A stretch of DNA of 39,189 bases from Spirochaetota bacterium (GTDB lineage Bacteria; Spirochaetota; Spirochaetia; Treponematales; Breznakiellaceae), in the NCBI GenBank assembly GCA_023398155.1, contig JAEWSV010000338.1, positions 1-39,189 of the forward strand, written 5' to 3'. The position numbers and the translations under genes were made by a program. Positions 36,846 to 39,189 of this stretch are shown here, piece after piece (position 1 is the first letter of the stretch; every line of letters begins with the position of its first letter). The notes beneath the pieces are model-generated. The model was not told the origin of the DNA and searched no databases. It saw only the letters and a list, made by a program, of their open reading frames with translations.

Positions 36846-38626
36846 AGCACGAGCTTGCCGCCGCGAAGGAACTGGACCGAACGGCGGCGAGCTTCGAACA
36901 AAATATTCTAAGGAGAATTCGCGGCATTGTTGCTTCTTGGATGGAATCGGTCGATTCTCGAGGGGGCCCGGCTCTTGCTACACTCACGACTCCAAAGTAC
37001 ACAGCTCCGGATCCGGCTTTAGTTAGGGAAACAGAGAAACTCATCCTTTCGTCCTATCTCCTCGGGATTGACCATGCCGCGAGTCCTTTGGATCTCGCGG
37101 ACGACGGCGATTATGCAGCAATCCCCTTTGATGAAGCCGTCAAGTTCATGAAGTCCCGCGTGCCACTTACCAAAGCAGAATGGTCTGCGCTTGAGGAACA
37201 AGTCCGCTTTCGCGCCTTCACCGTAGCGGCACTTTCCGCCCCGGATGCAATTGAGAGAATCAGAAAGCACGTAATCGTTGCCGTTGAAAATGGCACGTCG
37301 CTGTCCAAGTTTTGGACGGCCGCAAAGGCGGAAGACGTCGCTGGATTAGGGTCATCCCCTTGGTATTGGGAAACCGTCTATAGAACAAATGTGCAGACCG
37401 CCTACAACGCAGGCCGTGCGACACAGATCATGAAGTCCAATCCTGAATACCTTGAGTTTATCGGAATCGAGGACTCGCGCCAAACCGCGATCTGCGCGCA
37501 GAGGAATGGCGTGGTACTCCCTGCGACGCATCCATTTTGGAAATCCAACTGGCCTCCGCTCCACTTCAACTGCAGGTCGACGGTTCGCGCGGTATTCAAA
37601 GGAGAGGCGGACGCCCTTCGGGCCCAGAACAACAGCTGGAAGCCGACAGATGACGAGGAGCTGCGGGGAATATCCGGGTCGAGGGATGGGTTTGGAGGAA
37701 ATCCGATCAAGACGGGAAGTTTCTACATGCTCACGCCGCAAATGATCCAGCGTGCGGAAGAATATGGCCTGATCGGTGACATCAAGGAGTTCGCTAAGGA
37801 GTTGGGTTTGAAGAGCTATCGGATAAAGGGGATCTCTCAAGCTGCAAAAATAAGTTCGTCTTCAATGCCTGTTACTACCGAGAAAGAACCAAAGGACACC
37901 GTCCCAATATTTAAGAAAACATCTGATGCAGAGGTGTGGGTAATAGAATCAAAGCTTGCCGATTCATGTTCATTCAAAGGTTTTGATATTGATGTAGTCC
38001 AAGAATTGGTTGAAGGACTGAAGGAAGATATGGAAAAATATCCAAAGGCAAGATCTTCGATGCAATTCTTTGGTTCAATAAAGGAACGAAACTCTCGGAT
38101 ACGTACGTGGTGGATTAAGGAGCGCGTCCCAACATATACCGCAGTAGGATTCGACGAAAAAAAGGCAGCCGTACTTGCAAGGAAAGAAATAGATGGGATG
38201 TTACGAAAGAACGGGTATATCCCAAAGCCGGGGAGTATCGCCCAATATTCCCCCATGAAAGGATTCAAAGGGGTCTCAATCAATGACAAGTACGCTACGG
38301 ACTACAATTCCTTCAGAGCTCTAGTAGAGCGAGATATGCAGAGCGGCCATTTCCCACAAGGTACAGGTACCATTACGGCTGTTGCACGGCATGAAATGGG
38401 GCACGCTCTCGATGATGTAACTGGACTCTCGAGCGATGGGGCCCTATTATCGTACTGGGAATCACTCTCGAAGGACGACATCAGGTTTGGGCTGTCAGGT
38501 TATGCAACGAATAGCGTTCAAGAGTTCATAGCAGAGTCCTGGTCGGAATATACAGTTTCTCCGAACCCGCGAAGCATATCGCGAAAGGTCGGTGAAATGC
38601 TTGTAGCTCGTTTGAACAGGAGTTAA
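36842..38626 (+). CDS. MuF head morphogenesis protein fused to a zincin metallopeptidase domain
   Basis: 594 aa. Residues about 100-270 hold the Phage_Mu_F domain: WYWETVYRTNVQTAYNAGRA, IEDSRQTAICAQRNG, WPPLHFNCRSTVRAVF. The C-terminal 250 residues are different: a spacer from residue 340, then ARHEMGHALDDV with the zinc motif H517-E518-x-x-H521, and the likely third ligand in QEFIAESWSEY (E561 or E565). This is a gluzincin-like peptidase, as found at the C-terminus of MuF and other polyvalent phage proteins injected with the DNA. From 37850 on, the gene is visibly richer in A/T than its neighbours, suggesting a recently gained domain. The start is a TTG overlapping the portal stop, without a Shine-Dalgarno. 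Confidence 0.85.
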   Translation: MKHELAAAKELDRTAASFEQNILRRIRGIVASWMESVDSRGGPALATLTTPKYTAPDPALVRETEKLILSSYLLGIDHAASPLDLADDGDYAAIPFDEAVKFMKSRVPLTKAEWSALEEQVRFRAFTVAALSAPDAIERIRKHVIVAVENGTSLSKFWTAAKAEDVAGLGSSPWYWETVYRTNVQTAYNAGRATQIMKSNPEYLEFIGIEDSRQTAICAQRNGVVLPATHPFWKSNWPPLHFNCRSTVRAVFKGEADALRAQNNSWKPTDDEELRGISGSRDGFGGNPIKTGSFYMLTPQMIQRAEEYGLIGDIKEFAKELGLKSYRIKGISQAAKISSSSMPVTTEKEPKDTVPIFKKTSDAEVWVIESKLADSCSFKGFDIDVVQELVEGLKEDMEKYPKARSSMQFFGSIKERNSRIRTWWIKERVPTYTAVGFDEKKAAVLARKEIDGMLRKNGYIPKPGSIAQYSPMKGFKGVSINDKYATDYNSFRALVERDMQSGHFPQGTGTITAVARHEMGHALDDVTGLSSDGALLSYWESLSKDDIRFGLSGYATNSVQEFIAESWSEYTVSPNPRSISRKVGEMLVARLNRS

Positions 38627-38628
38627 TC

Positions 38629-38799
38629 ATGGCAGGTAAACAAGCTACTGAAAACGCAGACGAACTCAAGAAGTCGGCAGATGAACTATGGAATGAGCTT
38701 ACCGGAGGGAAGCCGATCATTACCGATCCCGGTGATGATGATTATTGGTTCAAGACGGCGCCGGAGAAACAGCCTCGGGACTCAAAGCCTTCCAAGTAG
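38629..38799 (+). CDS. Small acidic protein, 56 aa
   Basis: ATG 38629 with AGGAG 7 bp upstream, 2 bp after the MuF stop. AGKQATENADELKKSADELW forms a helix, then KPIITDPGDDDYWFKTA and a charged end. It is the last gene of the rightward arm. Unknown. The place directly after an effector-type MuF protein could mean an immunity protein or inhibitor of the peptidase, but nothing in the sequence proves it. Confidence 0.65.
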   Translation: MAGKQATENADELKKSADELWNELTGGKPIITDPGDDDYWFKTAPEKQPRDSKPSK

Positions 38800-38821
38800 C
38801 GTCCTTTTTAGGGGAAGGACG
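38800..38821 (+). terminator. Hairpin after the last rightward gene
   Basis: CGTCCTT (38800-38806) and AAGGACG (38815-38821) pair over 7 bp, starting right after the TAG stop. No T run follows, so it may be a weak or factor-dependent terminator. Confidence 0.5.
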
Positions 38822-38869
38822 TAGCCCGAGTCCATGAACGGACGTACTTCTCGTCGGCCCTTCTTTCTT

Positions 38870-38947
38870 GGTAACACAAAGGTAACAGAACAGCTGGAAA
38901 ATGCTCCCAGAACGCCGTTTTCCAGCTGTTTCCAGGGTGTTCTTGGG
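38870..38947. repeat. Nested inverted repeats at the right end of the prophage
   Basis: AACAGCTGGAAAA (38889-38901) and TTTTCCAGCTGTT (38918-38930) form a perfect 13-bp inverted repeat with a 16-base loop. The loop sequence CCCAGAAC (38906-38913) can pair with GTTCTTGGG (38939-38947, one bulge), giving a pseudoknot-like order. Just upstream GGTAACA is repeated at 38870 and 38881. Non-coding. The region may be part of the phage end or a strong RNA structure; the rest of 38948-39060 is AT-rich without a gene. Confidence 0.6.
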
Positions 38948-39060
38948 CCTTTCAATCGTCACAATAAACAGAGCTTTTTCCTTTTATAAGTTATGATAGA
39001 GCAATGATTAGTAATGCGTAGGAGGCATGTAACAGGATTATCAATATCATTCATAAATTA

Positions 39061-39189
39061 CACTGGTGCGGCACGGACGCCGACTATATCCGATACCATG
39101 ACGAGGAGTGGGGTCTCCCCCTCCGCGACGACAAGAAACTGTTCCCCCTCCTTATCCTGGAAGGGGCGCAAGCCGGCCTCTCTTGGCTC
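39061..39189 (+). CDS. tag: DNA-3-methyladenine glycosylase I, N-terminal part, start missing
   Basis: The frame HWCGTDADYIRYHDEEWG, LPLRDDKKLFPLLILEGAQA, GLSWL is the beginning of Tag (family start: xxCxW...DPLYxxYHDxEWGVP...LFExLxLEGxQAGLSW). Tag excises 3-methyladenine from DNA. The gene runs off the right edge. Upstream the frame is open to TAG at 39019-39021, but contains no ATG, GTG or TTG. So the 5' end was probably replaced when the phage inserted, just before or at the conserved HWC. This is host DNA and marks the right border of the prophage between 38800 and about 39061. Confidence 0.85.

Noticed and set aside
2240..39060. A second variable repeat
   Set aside because: The RGGSW...NIGFRPA pattern and its DNA occur only at TR and at the end of the fibre gene.
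121..39070. 5-bp target-site duplication flanking the prophage
   Set aside because: I compared the five bases before each TG at 90-210 with those after each CA at 39020-39070 and found no match; the borders remain approximate.
1..39189. CRISPR arrays, tRNA or rRNA genes, insertion sequences
   Set aside because: No regularly spaced direct repeats of CRISPR type, no cloverleaf or rRNA sequence noticed, and no transposase other than the phage MuA.

Overview
The window is almost entirely one Mu-like transposable prophage of about 38.6 kb, with a long non-contractile (siphovirus, B3/D3112-like) tail and a complete diversity-generating retroelement (DGR). The host is a high-GC bacterium. The lysis genes (M23 endopeptidase, small membrane proteins, spanin-like overlapping pair) suggest a Gram-negative envelope, but no taxon can be named from this window. 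At the right edge (about 39061-39189) lies the start of a host gene, DNA-3-methyladenine glycosylase I (tag). No start codon is visible for it, as expected if a phage end lies next to or inside its 5' end. The first ~125 bases hold a short open minus-strand segment that may be host sequence.

Layout. 225-6265 (minus): tail-fibre assembly protein, reverse transcriptase, template repeat (TR), Avd, and a 1383-aa receptor-binding protein ending in the variable repeat (VR). 6262-15056 (minus): tail hub, minor tail proteins, tape measure, tail assembly chaperones with a -1 frameshift site, tail tube. 15074-19676 (minus): tail terminator-like protein, virion morphogenesis protein, gp36-like connector, a membrane protein of unknown role, major capsid protein E, decoration protein D, protease/scaffold. 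19816-20262: a separate secreted-protein gene. 20464-21195 (minus): LexA/CI-type repressor, divergent from an early promoter with an overlapping operator and hairpin leader. 21575-24806: an accessory early region of small genes on both strands, with repeated promoter/terminator/leader modules, a Ner-like regulator and a Lar-family protein. 24797-31064 (plus): MuA transposase, MuB ATPase, Gam, GemA and small regulators. 31094-32850 (plus): lysis genes. 32854-38799 (plus): DUF2730-like protein, winged-helix protein, small and large terminase, portal, and a MuF protein carrying a C-terminal HEMGH zincin domain.

The gene content is that of a canonical Mu-like phage, but the order is not. The repressor and early region sit in the middle. 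Terminase-portal-MuF are read rightward, while protease-capsid-tail-DGR are read leftward from the other side of the repressor. No function is duplicated, so I read this as one genome with two diverging late arms.

The best-supported novelty is the DGR. TR (1616-1732) and VR (2123-2239) align without gaps over 117 bp. They differ at seven positions, and all seven are adenines of the TR sense strand. The changes alter six of eight AAC codons in a C-type-lectin/FGE-like domain behind a seven-repeat propeller-like region. Other points for follow-up are a clear G/GT frameshift site, a possible portal-MuF -1 frameshift at an A9 run, the MuF-zincin fusion, and the duplicated cassette modules in the early region.
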